A stretch of 64,000 nucleotides of DNA from a virus: the IMG/VR virus record IMGVR_UViG_3300025154_000087, positions 1 through 64,000 of that record. The stretch is one strand, 5' to 3'. Each line of letters begins with the position of its first letter. Position 1 is the stretch's first letter. The position numbers were made by a program, and so were the translations under genes. Shown here one piece after another: positions 22,778 to 29,390 of this stretch. The notes beneath the pieces are model-generated. The model did not search any database and had not been told where the DNA came from. It saw nothing but the letters and a program-made list of their open reading frames with translations.

Positions 22778-22796
22778 GAAGGAAACAGGTTCCTTC
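22778..22796 (+). promoter_or_regulatory. Leader hairpin, copy C
   Basis: A perfect 7-bp stem GAAGGAA (22778-22784) with TTCCTTC (22790-22796) and loop ACAGG. Compared with copies A and B, both strands have changed so that the formerly bulged G now has a partner. CTCCGAACCACAAAAAGGGAGAT follows. Confidence 0.62.
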
Positions 22797-22817
22797 TCCG
22801 AACCACAAAAAGGGAGA

Positions 22818-23252
22818 TTGGTCATGAAAACGAGAAATGATCTGAACAATATGTCAATGGTGGAAGTGGTCAATTACTATAATTCTTTGGTCGATAATTA
22901 TAAAACGAAGACCGAGTTCAAAACGGCCGGCCCAAAAACCTTTAATTCAAAGTCTAAGGCCATAGAGCGAGTCATGACGATTCAGGCCGAAATCGAGTCT
23001 GTCAATATACCGGTGGAACTTGAAAAGCCCGTACAAGTCAAAGAACGGGGTCATAAAATGGCGACCATCCGTCAGATCTTAATGGATAATGATGAGGTTG
23101 ATCGAGCAGATTTAGCCCATCGAATCGGATCGGATGAGAAGAACACCCATATTATGGTAACGATCCTTTGTAATGCCAAGAGAACGAAGGATTGGCTGGT
23201 TGTTACCTATGACCGGAAGAACAAAGTTTATCGACGGATAACGGGGAAGTAA
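22818..23252 (+). CDS. Winged-helix protein related to the 13881 gene product
   Basis: The ATG at 22824 (MKTRNDLNN) has GGGAGATTGGTC upstream and is the likelier start than 22818. About 142 residues. The N-terminal part (LNNMSMVEVVNYYNSL, SKAIERV) matches a common phage domain. The C-terminal part (VDRADLAHRIGSDEKNTHIM, then TYDRKNKVYRR) is the same winged-helix module as in the 13881 protein. It is the first gene of its own promoter, so it is probably an abundant early DNA-binding protein. Function unknown. Confidence 0.72.
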   Translation: MVMKTRNDLNNMSMVEVVNYYNSLVDNYKTKTEFKTAGPKTFNSKSKAIERVMTIQAEIESVNIPVELEKPVQVKERGHKMATIRQILMDNDEVDRADLAHRIGSDEKNTHIMVTILCNAKRTKDWLVVTYDRKNKVYRRITGK

Positions 23253-23257
23253 AAGGG

Positions 23258-23296
23258 TAAGGGGGACAGTCCCGAAGCTGTCCCTCTTACATTTTA
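23258..23296 (+). terminator. Hairpin terminator after the winged-helix gene
   Basis: A 12-bp stem with one G-T pair (23258-23269 with 23278-23289, core GGGACAG/CTGTCCC) and an 8-base loop is followed by CATTTT. The T run is short, so termination may be partial. Confidence 0.7.
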
Positions 23297-23309
23297 ACAG
23301 GAGAGTAAA

Positions 23310-23648
23310 ATGGCGGTTATTGGTTCTGATACTTTTTTTAAGGAAGTAGTTAAGCGATTTATCCCCAATCTACCTAATAATATTACGAAGATGGTTATCC
23401 AAATGAAGGTTGGGGATATTGTTAGAATTGAAATAGGGATGTTTCCCGATGAATTTTATCCATTAAAAGAGACGATTACCCAATATAATCTTACTGAAAT
23501 TTGTAGAAAAATTGAGTCTCCCCATAAAGATATAGATCAAACTCCGTTTTATTCTTCACTGATCAAGATCCAAAGATCCCTTGAAGAAACACGGGAAATG
23601 GTAAAATACCTTGAAGGGTTATCAAATGAAAATAACGATTCTTTCTGA
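23310..23648 (+). CDS. Hypothetical protein, 112 aa
   Basis: Alpha/beta protein starting MAVIGSDTFFKEV with a long helix at the end. AGGAGAG precedes the ATG. It overlaps the next gene. No family recognised. Confidence 0.6.
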   Translation: MAVIGSDTFFKEVVKRFIPNLPNNITKMVIQMKVGDIVRIEIGMFPDEFYPLKETITQYNLTEICRKIESPHKDIDQTPFYSSLIKIQRSLEETREMVKYLEGLSNENNDSF

Positions 23649-23988
23649 TCGAAAAGAAATTTGGAATGATGGGCATTACCACTTCTTCCCTGGTCGAATA
23701 ATAAAGGATCATATGCCCTTATGGGTAAGGAGCGATTGGCGAAGAAGTGAATCATGGGTCGCCGGTTGGGAAGCAGCTAAGCGGGAATACAAGGAAAGGA
23801 CCATGGAGAAACCCTTAATTCCTATTAATGAAAAGAGACCCCTTCCCGTTTGGCAACAAGTTCAAGTAATTTTCTGGTCTGCCTTAAAAAAGAGGGAGAA
23901 GGTACTTCCAACTCATCCTAAATTATTTAAAGAGATGGATAGTTGGTATCAAGTGTTAACTACTTTAAAGGAGATGAATCAACAATGA
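23626..23988 (+). CDS. Hypothetical protein, 120 aa
   Basis: The ATG at 23626 lies inside the end of the previous gene. Trp-rich (PLWVRSDWRRSESWVAGWEAA). No family recognised; a TTG at 23611 is rejected. Confidence 0.58.
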   Translation: MKITILSDRKEIWNDGHYHFFPGRIIKDHMPLWVRSDWRRSESWVAGWEAAKREYKERTMEKPLIPINEKRPLPVWQQVQVIFWSALKKREKVLPTHPKLFKEMDSWYQVLTTLKEMNQQ

Positions 23989-24281
23989 CCCCCGAAATGT
24001 TAAAGGCCTTGGAAGATTGCATTGAAAAGCGATGGAATCTAGTTGCTGCCGGATGTTGTATAGTGGATCTTCCCAAATGCCCCTTATGTGAGACAGCAGG
24101 AGAAATGTGTCAGGGATGCCCAATAAATATAGCAACATCGGGTAACTCCTGTTTGGGAACTCCCTTCTGGAAATGGGCTAATGCTTACTATCGCTCCCCG
24201 GAATACTGGGATGCAACTGAACAAGAAATCGAATTCCTTCTCTCATTGCTTCCGGAGGACCATCGATTAAGAAAGGGATGA
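23985..24281 (+). CDS. Cys-rich protein, 98 aa
   Basis: The start at 23985 overlaps the previous stop and has AAGGAG upstream. It has a Cys cluster (AAGCCIVDLPKCPLCETAGEMC then GCPINI and SC) that could bind zinc or an iron-sulphur group. Function unknown. The first of about ten small Cys-rich proteins in the next 4.5 kb. Confidence 0.6.
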   Translation: MTPEMLKALEDCIEKRWNLVAAGCCIVDLPKCPLCETAGEMCQGCPINIATSGNSCLGTPFWKWANAYYRSPEYWDATEQEIEFLLSLLPEDHRLRKG

Positions 24282-24361
24282 AATACGTTTATATCATTTT
24301 ATGGGTGACTTCCCTGTCTTGGTTTGCTTATTGGTATTTCACGGGGATGCCCCAATACTAA
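24278..24361 (+). CDS. Single-pass membrane microprotein, 27 aa
   Basis: MKYVYIILWVTSLSWFAYWY forms one aromatic-rich membrane helix. The start overlaps the previous stop (ATGA). Function unknown. Confidence 0.5.
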   Translation: MKYVYIILWVTSLSWFAYWYFTGMPQY

Positions 24362-24373
24362 AAGGAGGATGAA

Positions 24374-24853
24374 ATGTGCTTTGGAATAGAAATTAATGAT
24401 GAGTATTGGAAAGATTTTATTTATCCCATAAAACTTACTCAATCTATAGAGGACAAAATGATTCCTGAAAATAATGATAGACCAACAGAGTTAGAACTTA
24501 ATAAAGAGGAATGGACTGCTATTAAAGAAATTAACGATATAAAAGGACCATCAAAAAAGAATCCAAATTGTCAAGGAACCGTCTTCCGCGCCCAGGTTCA
24601 TCATTATGCTATGAAAAGGGGATATGGGTTCCAGGTACGACTCCATAGAGTAAAGAGCTTATCCTGTTGGGGCTGTCGTTTTTGTAAATGGGAAGATGAC
24701 TTAATGCTTCCTATTGAGAACATTGAAAAAGCTGAGCATGGAAAACTCTATACTATTAATTGTATAGTGGATTCCATCGGGAAAACCGGGACCGTAGATA
24801 AATGGCATGGTCGATTAGCCGGCCCATGGGATGAAAGAACGTTTAGGAATTAA
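24374..24853 (+). CDS. Hypothetical protein with CWGCRFCKW motif
   Basis: 159 residues. The C-terminal half carries a Cys cluster (SCWGCRFCKW near 105) within a beta-rich region. The N-terminal part is acidic and helical. AAAGGAGGATGAA precedes the ATG. No family recognised. Confidence 0.6.
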   Translation: MCFGIEINDEYWKDFIYPIKLTQSIEDKMIPENNDRPTELELNKEEWTAIKEINDIKGPSKKNPNCQGTVFRAQVHHYAMKRGYGFQVRLHRVKSLSCWGCRFCKWEDDLMLPIENIEKAEHGKLYTINCIVDSIGKTGTVDKWHGRLAGPWDERTFRN

Positions 24854-24888
24854 GGGGACTTCTAAAATTCTCATCAAAGGAGAATGAA

Positions 24889-25110
24889 ATGATTCCGAAA
24901 GAGTTTACAAGGGAGGGGAAATGCTTATTCTGTGAATTTCACATAATCTTAGACAAAAACTATGTTCAGTGTTTTGGACCATCGGATTTATCCGTGGTTT
25001 TAAATCCAACTATTCCAGCTGCGGGGGATTATCCAAATAAGTTTCTCCCCGATACTGTAATTGGGATCTGTAATGGATGGACTTTAAAGAACTATGGGGG
25101 AAAACTATGA
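24889..25110 (+). CDS. Hypothetical Cys-containing protein, 73 aa
   Basis: CLFCEF near residue 11 and a later Cys could bind a metal. AAAGGAG precedes the ATG. Its stop overlaps the next start by four bases. Confidence 0.58.
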   Translation: MIPKEFTREGKCLFCEFHIILDKNYVQCFGPSDLSVVLNPTIPAAGDYPNKFLPDTVIGICNGWTLKNYGGKL

Positions 25111-25235
25111 AGATGGTAGTGATTACTTTGATAGTAATGGTAATTGCCTTTAGTGGATTCGTTGCTGGAGGAAAGTATCTTCAGAATCAAGCTCGAGAGA
25201 TCATGGAAAGTTCCCCGATAATGAGGGTACTTTAA
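25107..25235 (+). CDS. Single-pass membrane protein, 42 aa
   Basis: MKMVVITLIVMVIAFSGFVAG is a membrane helix; the tail (KYLQNQAREIMESSPIMRVL) is soluble. The sequence coding for the tail is duplicated at 25670-25748 without the membrane part. Confidence 0.55.
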   Translation: MKMVVITLIVMVIAFSGFVAGGKYLQNQAREIMESSPIMRVL

Positions 25236-25250
25236 GTAATTAATCATATG

Positions 25251-25392
25251 AGGAGAGTGGCGTAATTGGTATACGGCTGTAGATTGGCGGAAGCACCCTG
25301 AAGTCGCCTTTGTGGTCGAAAACACCCTGCTCAGTAATGAGCTAAAGCGATTCAAGCTCTTGGGTTTGTAGGTTCGAATCCTACCTCTCATC
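25251..25392 (+). ncRNA. tRNA-like element of abnormal length
   Basis: The 3' end has a perfect T-arm (GTAGG-TTCGAAT-CCTAC, 25368-25384) followed by CTCTCAT and a discriminator C. The 5' end AGGAGAG pairs with CTCTCAT at six of seven positions. Next comes TGGCGTAATTGGTATACGG, which strongly resembles the D-arm of tRNA-Leu. The span is 142 bases, about 55 longer than a Leu tRNA. The middle holds internal hairpins (GCTCA-GTAA-TGAGC; GGCG...CGCC) and I cannot place an anticodon arm. There is no encoded CCA. It could be a tRNA with an insert, a degenerate tRNA or another structured RNA. Confidence 0.45.
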
Positions 25393-25422
25393 GCTATTCA
25401 AATTTTTTTAGAGGAGAGTAAA

Positions 25423-25695
25423 ATGAATAAAACTGTATATTTTGGTTTCGATAAAGGGATAAAGTTGTTTTCTCAATTTCTTTCTCATTTGTTCGAGCCA
25501 AGAAAGAAAAACTACTCTTTTAGCAAAGCGTATAAGAAAAGCAAAAACCATCCCCATCAATCAAGACGGGAATGTGAACGAAGGAAGAGACAACTGTCAG
25601 AGGGAAAAATCCAAAACCATATCTGTACTACTTGGTATTGGCATCTGAGACCATCATGGAAAATTCATTGCTGGAGGAAAGTATCTTCCGAATAA
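25423..25695 (+). CDS. Duplicated small basic protein, copy 1 with read-through tail
   Basis: 90 residues. Residues 1-72 parallel copy 2 (LFSQFLSHLFEPRKK, HPHQSRRECERRKRQLSEGK). The rest (WHLRPSWKIHCWRKVSSE) is translated from the duplication junction and the out-of-frame remnant of the membrane gene. Copy 2 stops at the equivalent point. GAGGAG precedes the ATG. Strongly basic, so possibly nucleic acid-binding; function unknown. Confidence 0.6.
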   Translation: MNKTVYFGFDKGIKLFSQFLSHLFEPRKKNYSFSKAYKKSKNHPHQSRRECERRKRQLSEGKIQNHICTTWYWHLRPSWKIHCWRKVSSE

Positions 25696-25770
25696 AGTTC
25701 GAGAGATCATGGAAAGTTCCCCGATAATGAGGGTACTTTAAGTAATTAGCCAAACAAAAAGGAGAATAAA

Positions 25771-25989
25771 ATGACACAAGTGGTCTATTTTGGTTCCGGT
25801 CGAGGAATGAAGTTGTTTTCTCAATTCCTTTCCCATCTGTTTGAACCGAGAAAGAAAAGCTATTCTTTTAGCAAAGCATACAAGAAAAGCAAAAACCATC
25901 CCCATCAATCGAGACGGGAATGTGAACGGAGGAAGAGACAACTGTCAGAAGGAAAGATCCAGAACCATATCTGTACCACCTGGTATTAA
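25771..25989 (+). CDS. Duplicated small basic protein, copy 2
   Basis: 72 residues, parental length. It has the same central segment as copy 1 with the differences concentrated in the first 13 residues. AAGGAGAATAAA precedes the ATG. Function unknown. Confidence 0.62.
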   Translation: MTQVVYFGSGRGMKLFSQFLSHLFEPRKKSYSFSKAYKKSKNHPHQSRRECERRKRQLSEGKIQNHICTTWY

Positions 25990-25990
25990 T

Positions 25991-26377
25991 ATGGATATTT
26001 TTACAGCAGTTGGAATGAATTCTAAGGCTTGCGGTTATGACAAAGTAGAGGTAAAAGGAATGGAAATAATAGTAATCAAGCCACTATTCTGTAGTGACTG
26101 TCAGCATCGCAATAGTTGGGGGTATTGCGATGCTCCATGGAAGGCTCTAAAGGGCCAGGTGTTTGACTTCATCCGGGGCGCCGAATTCACTTGTGCTCAG
26201 GATTGTCGGTTGATGAGGTCTCTTGATTGCTATTGTGGATGGAAGGCCTACTGGTTCAAGGCTAAACCGAATATTAAGTATAGTTGTGCCTTGACTGATC
26301 AACAGGTTTGCCCTGTAAAGGATCGTTTCCCTTCTAACTGCATAGGTTGTCCAAATTTAATAAAAGAGGAGGAATAA
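25991..26377 (+). CDS. Cys-rich protein, 128 aa
   Basis: About ten cysteines in pairs (CSDCQHR, CAQDC, CYCGW, CIGC) suggest two zinc sites. The start is uncertain: the ATG at 25991 is one base after the previous stop but has no ribosome site, whereas the ATG at 26060 has GAGG eight bases upstream and would give 105 residues. No family recognised. Confidence 0.58.
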   Translation: MDIFTAVGMNSKACGYDKVEVKGMEIIVIKPLFCSDCQHRNSWGYCDAPWKALKGQVFDFIRGAEFTCAQDCRLMRSLDCYCGWKAYWFKAKPNIKYSCALTDQQVCPVKDRFPSNCIGCPNLIKEEE

Positions 26378-26785
26378 ATGGAAGCACTTGCTGAAAGTCT
26401 ATATTGGTTAGCATTAAATGCTTACCATGAGGCAAGGGGGGAATCCACAGCGGGACAAATGGCTGTTTGCCATGTGGTTATGAATCGTGTACTAACAAGG
26501 GGGAAACCCATAAGGGATATTATTCTAGCTCCCAATCAATTTTCCTGGACAATTGGCGTTAACCCTGAAATGATTCCCTTTCATGATATGGCATCTTTCC
26601 GAAGGTGCCTAATCGCTGCGGCGACCTGTCTCAAGGAAAGATCTTTCGGCCATTGCCTCCAAGGTGCTGATCATTATTTTAACCCAAATGTTGTTCTTCC
26701 TTCATGGGCTAAAAATATGACCTTCGTCAAAACAATTGGGAATCATTCCTTTTATCGGGATGACCAACAAATGAGGTTTAAATAG
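26378..26785 (+). CDS. SleB-type cell wall hydrolase (probable endolysin)
   Basis: 135 residues. It carries the Hydrolase_2/SleB pattern: ALNAYHEARGES near residue 14 (catalytic Glu), GQMAVCHVVMNRV, PNQFSW, GADHYFNPN and a final IGNHSFYR. The family cleaves peptidoglycan; small phage members are endolysins. There is no signal peptide, so a holin would be needed for release. It lies on the plus strand at the end of the early block, apart from the holin-like genes at 28.5-29.2 kb on the other strand. GGAGGAATAA precedes the ATG. Confidence 0.88.
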   Translation: MEALAESLYWLALNAYHEARGESTAGQMAVCHVVMNRVLTRGKPIRDIILAPNQFSWTIGVNPEMIPFHDMASFRRCLIAAATCLKERSFGHCLQGADHYFNPNVVLPSWAKNMTFVKTIGNHSFYRDDQQMRFK

Positions 26786-26863
26786 ATGACTCTTGAGGTT
26801 TTACTTGGTATAGCAATTGTATTTGCTATACTTGCGGCTTATTATGGTTCAAAAGGAGAATAA
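26786..26863 (+). CDS. Single-pass membrane microprotein, 25 aa
   Basis: MTLEVLLGIAIVFAILAAYY is almost all one membrane helix, directly after the endolysin stop. It could be a pinholin-like or lysis-control peptide, but size and position are the only evidence. Confidence 0.5.
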   Translation: MTLEVLLGIAIVFAILAAYYGSKGE

Positions 26864-26864
26864 G

Positions 26865-27080
26865 ATGGGAGAAGGGACTGACGCTGCTCGGAGCATATCA
26901 CCTATTCATGCTGCTGTTATGGACAATCTAAAGGATCAACTATTGCTGGTTTTCCTCCGTAGATTAGGAGGAAAAATATCGATCCCATTGGAAGAAATAG
27001 ATAATACAGACAGTTTGATTATGACCCTCCGAGTCGATAAGGATAGTGTATTCCATTTCGAACTTAAACAAAAGGATTAA
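26865..27080 (+). CDS. Hypothetical protein, 71 aa
   Basis: The start at 26865 has AAAAGGAGAA upstream. Alpha/beta, with a helix (AAVMDNLKDQLLLVFLRRLG) and a beta C-terminus. It resembles small phage early proteins of unknown role. Confidence 0.6.
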   Translation: MGEGTDAARSISPIHAAVMDNLKDQLLLVFLRRLGGKISIPLEEIDNTDSLIMTLRVDKDSVFHFELKQKD

Positions 27081-27084
27081 TCAA

Positions 27085-27330
27085 ATGCCGGCTATTTATC
27101 ATTTTACCAAAGAAAAAGTTATTACTAAAATAGAAAAGGAGAGTTATACCCAATTAACTTGTCGTAATTGTCGAAATAAGGAGGAATTCGAAGGAACCAT
27201 TGACAAGGATTGTCTAAATAATGGTTGGAGTGCTTTAACATTAAGTAGTCAACAGAACCATATATCTTGCTATCAGTGGTTGTTATGTCCATCCTGTACT
27301 AATAAAGTCCGTATTGCGGCCGGATTATAA
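27085..27330 (+). CDS. Small zinc-ribbon-like protein, 81 aa
   Basis: CRNCRN near residue 25 and CPSCTN near 68 form a possible four-Cys zinc site. The start at 27085 follows AAAGGATTAATCAA. Function unknown. Confidence 0.58.
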   Translation: MPAIYHFTKEKVITKIEKESYTQLTCRNCRNKEEFEGTIDKDCLNNGWSALTLSSQQNHISCYQWLLCPSCTNKVRIAAGL

Positions 27331-27356
27331 AGTTATCAAACGAGAGGAGTAATCAA

Positions 27357-27572
27357 ATGGCAATGATAGCGATTGAAGTTCCTGATGGTTTACGGTGCAA
27401 GGACTGCCTCTACAAAGGACCAGGTTGGGGGAAGTTCAAAGACTGGGAATGGTGCTCTGTTATGAAGAATAAACTTCCTGATAGCGGAGCAAAGTTAGAT
27501 GGTTGTCTGAGGTCAGAGGTCATACTTATAAAGCAGGAGAAGGAAGATGGAGATTTGCCCCAGGTGCCGTGA
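27357..27572 (+). CDS. Small Cys-rich protein, paralogue of the 28169 product
   Basis: 71 residues. The pattern IEVPDGLRCKDCLYK ... WCSVMKNKL ... LDGCL matches the 28169 protein (IPDGDYCKDCRFK ... YCFAFEKHL ... LNECV). Four Cys could bind zinc. GAGAGGAG precedes the ATG. Confidence 0.65.
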   Translation: MAMIAIEVPDGLRCKDCLYKGPGWGKFKDWEWCSVMKNKLPDSGAKLDGCLRSEVILIKQEKEDGDLPQVP

Positions 27573-27777
27573 TAGCGTTTTTATGCTACAACCGGCCAGG
27601 TGTTCCGAGCATCCTGAGAAGATGAAAGGACATCCTATTGATAGATACCATTGTCCCGATTGTGGTGTCGAATTGGTTAATGGGACTCCTCATCCGAATC
27701 TTTGTTATCGATGCATCGACAAAAACCACCCTGGCCTGGACATGGAGCGGAAAATGCAATCGGGAGAATTCAGCTAA
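27547..27777 (+). CDS. Small zinc-ribbon protein, 76 aa
   Basis: Three Cys pairs or near-pairs (CPRC, CPDCG, CYRC) with His residues are consistent with one or two zinc sites. It overlaps the previous gene by 26 bases, and GGAGAAGGA precedes the ATG. Confidence 0.58.
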   Translation: MEICPRCRDSVFMLQPARCSEHPEKMKGHPIDRYHCPDCGVELVNGTPHPNLCYRCIDKNHPGLDMERKMQSGEFS

Positions 27778-27787
27778 AGGAGAAAGT

Positions 27788-27976
27788 ATGCTTGTTTCTG
27801 CAACTATGTACTTCAAGTTGAATAATCATGATGGTAAGGACTATTGTTTCACTTGTGCCGTGAAAGAAATTCAGAAAAATCCCCATTCAAAAATGATTAG
27901 TTCTTTGGAAACGGGTTCTGAAGTAAATTGTGATATTTGCAAAGAACTTATTCCGGAAATCGAAATAAGGATTTGA
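27788..27976 (+). CDS. Small zinc-ribbon protein, 62 aa
   Basis: CFTCAV near 20 and CDICKE near 48 form a four-Cys site. The start at 27788 has AAAGGAG nine bases upstream. Function unknown. Confidence 0.58.
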   Translation: MLVSATMYFKLNNHDGKDYCFTCAVKEIQKNPHSKMISSLETGSEVNCDICKELIPEIEIRI

Positions 27977-27978
27977 TC

Positions 27979-28182
27979 ATGGTACAAGAATTCGATTATT
28001 GTGAACAATGCGGAGGGAGAAAATCCATTTATACAGAGATTTATCGGGGGAAAGATCTTTGTAAAAAATGTAGGAAACAGGCAGAGAAAGCAGGGGTACC
28101 TATAACCATTACCGAAAGGGATATCATCTATACTGAACTACTAAGGAAAGCGAAACTAGGAGGATATAATGGCTTGTATTGA
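27979..28182 (+). CDS. Small zinc-finger protein, 67 aa
   Basis: CEQCGGR near 8 and CKKCRKQ near 28 form a treble-clef-like four-Cys site. The start at 27979 follows AAGGATTTGATC. Confidence 0.6.
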   Translation: MVQEFDYCEQCGGRKSIYTEIYRGKDLCKKCRKQAEKAGVPITITERDIIYTELLRKAKLGGYNGLY

Positions 28183-28366
28183 AATAGCCGGAATTCCGGA
28201 TGGGGATTATTGCAAGGATTGTCGATTTAAAGAATCAGATGATTCTATGGGGGGAAAATATGATTATTGTTTTGCCTTTGAGAAGCATTTAACTTCCCAT
28301 GTCCGAAAACTCAATGAATGTGTTATATCTACTGTGGATCCTTCGAAGGCTCCTCGTTTTTGGTAG
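28169..28366 (+). CDS. Small Cys-rich protein, paralogue of the 27357 product
   Basis: 65 residues; see the shared CKDC pattern with the 27357 protein. TAGGAGGATAA precedes the ATG. It is the last rightward gene before the convergence with the late block. Confidence 0.65.
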   Translation: MACIEIAGIPDGDYCKDCRFKESDDSMGGKYDYCFAFEKHLTSHVRKLNECVISTVDPSKAPRFW

Positions 28367-28511
28367 TCCGTTTAAGTATTGTCTGTAAGCATTGGTTACA
28401 GTACCCATGAGAAATAGGAATGAAAGGGCAGGTCGGGAGAAATACCTGATGCTGCCCTTCATTATTTATATACCTCTTACAGACACAGCATTGTCGAAGT
28501 AATGGTTTCAT
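28329..28511 (-). CDS. Small zinc-binding protein with SHGYCNQC motif
   Basis: 60 residues. CCVCKRYI near residue 8 and SHGYCNQCLQTIL near 34 follow a common small zinc-domain pattern in phages and bacteria. It is the last gene of the late operon and overlaps the end of the opposite-strand gene by 38 bases. An inverted repeat (AAGGGCAG ... CTGCCCTT, about 28427-28462) lies inside it and could stop transcription from the other direction. Confidence 0.6.
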   Translation of the reverse strand: MKPLLRQCCVCKRYINNEGQHQVFLPTCPFIPISHGYCNQCLQTILKRTTKNEEPSKDPQ

Positions 28512-28514
28512 TAT

Positions 28515-28862
28515 TTATTTTTTATTCTTAAGTTCTTCAATTTCCCTAGCCGTTTGTTTCTGGCTAAGTTCAAAGGTCGAGACCATTACGGCTACGGAGG
28601 TCTTGATATCAGAAACACTATCCCTTATGACAGAGACCTGGTTCTCAATCTTCTTCTCTTGCTCTTTTTGCTTTTCAAACAGTTCCGACCGGGTTGTCAT
28701 TGTAATACCAAATAGAATAGTAAGCATTACTACTAAGAGAAACCCGACTCCTTTTGTTATGTTCATCCAAGAGAAAAGGCTGGGAAGTTTCTCTAAGACT
28801 TTGATTCGTTCAATAATGACGTTATGTTCTTCACAAGCTTCATGATCCCTTTTCAGAGTCAT
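28515..28862 (-). CDS. Membrane protein with coiled coil, XhlA-like layout
   Basis: 115 residues. It has a short cytoplasmic helix (IIERIKVLEKLP), one membrane helix (VGFLLVVMLTILFGI, about 39-54) and a charged coiled coil (ELFEKQKEQEKKIENQ onward). Proteins of this layout next to holins are lysis accessory proteins. AAGGAG precedes the ATG. It overlaps the holin-like gene by four bases. Confidence 0.62.
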   Translation of the reverse strand: MTLKRDHEACEEHNVIIERIKVLEKLPSLFSWMNITKGVGFLLVVMLTILFGITMTTRSELFEKQKEQEKKIENQVSVIRDSVSDIKTSVAVMVSTFELSQKQTAREIEELKNKK

Positions 28863-29155
28863 TTTGATATCTCCTTAGTTTCGGTAGCTTTCCCCAATTT
28901 ATGAGCAAGTCCGATTCCTTGAATACCGGAGGAAATTGCATAGAATCCTCCACCAAATAACCCAAGAATGGTCTCGATATCCATGTCAGGAAGTTCCGAT
29001 TCCGGGTACATATAGCTGATGGTCCCGGTTATCCCCGTTAAAATGGAGACGACCCCTCCAATAATTTTTCCTGCAGCTCCCGAATAGGATTTGTAACCAT
29101 CCATTTTTGCTGCAAGATATTTCAACCCAAAGGAAACCAATAATTTATCGATCAT
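28859..29155 (-). CDS. Putative holin
   Basis: 98 residues. It has two hydrophobic glycine-rich segments (IIGGVVSILTGITGTISYMY near 31-50 and ILGLFGGGFYAISSGIQGIGLA near 63-84) and a short charged tail. Size, membrane topology and its coupling to the XhlA-like gene support a holin that releases the endolysin encoded at 26378. Confidence 0.68.
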   Translation of the reverse strand: MIDKLLVSFGLKYLAAKMDGYKSYSGAAGKIIGGVVSILTGITGTISYMYPESELPDMDIETILGLFGGGFYAISSGIQGIGLAHKLGKATETKEISK

Positions 29156-29159
29156 ACTT

Positions 29160-29390
29160 TCACCCCCTTAACCGATTAATATAGGATTGGTATCGAATAG
29201 CACTATTTGCCGGAGGGTTATCGGCTCTATTCTGTAGTTTCTTAATCCCCTCAGTTATTCGCCATTCATCAACAGCATTTATTCCTGTATGGTCGATATG
29301 AAGTTCTCGGCAAATTGATTGTATCATTGATTCCAATTGTTGGGCATGTCCCCTTAACAACTCCAATTCCGAGTTATTACTACACATCAA
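29160..29390 (-). CDS. Hypothetical helical protein, 76 aa
   Basis: A helical N-terminal half (LELLRGHAQQLESMIQSI) is followed by a loop. It overlaps the DUF5662 gene by four bases. No family recognised. Confidence 0.55.
   Translation of the reverse strand: MMCSNNSELELLRGHAQQLESMIQSICRELHIDHTGINAVDEWRITEGIKKLQNRADNPPANSAIRYQSYINRLRG

Larger units (their letters stand above)
25164..25988 (+). repeat. Imperfect tandem duplication split by a tRNA-like insert
   Basis: Two blocks recur in the same order. The 79-base block 25164-25242 matches 25670-25748, and the gene block starting near 25411 and ending at 25640 matches 25759-25988. The offset is 506 for the first block and 348 for the second, so the first copy has about 158 extra bases between blocks. 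Those bases are the tRNA-like element. The duplication left one copy of a small gene with a read-through tail. Confidence 0.85.

Noticed and set aside
25164-25988. Mobile element or homing endonuclease as the cause of the insert.
   Set aside because: There is no transposase, endonuclease, terminal inverted repeat or target-site duplication in or around the insert.
28427-28462. Inverted repeat AAGGGCAG ... CTGCCCTT read as the terminator of the early block.
   Set aside because: It lies inside a plausible minus-strand gene and has no clean T run on either strand; kept only as a remark in that gene entry.
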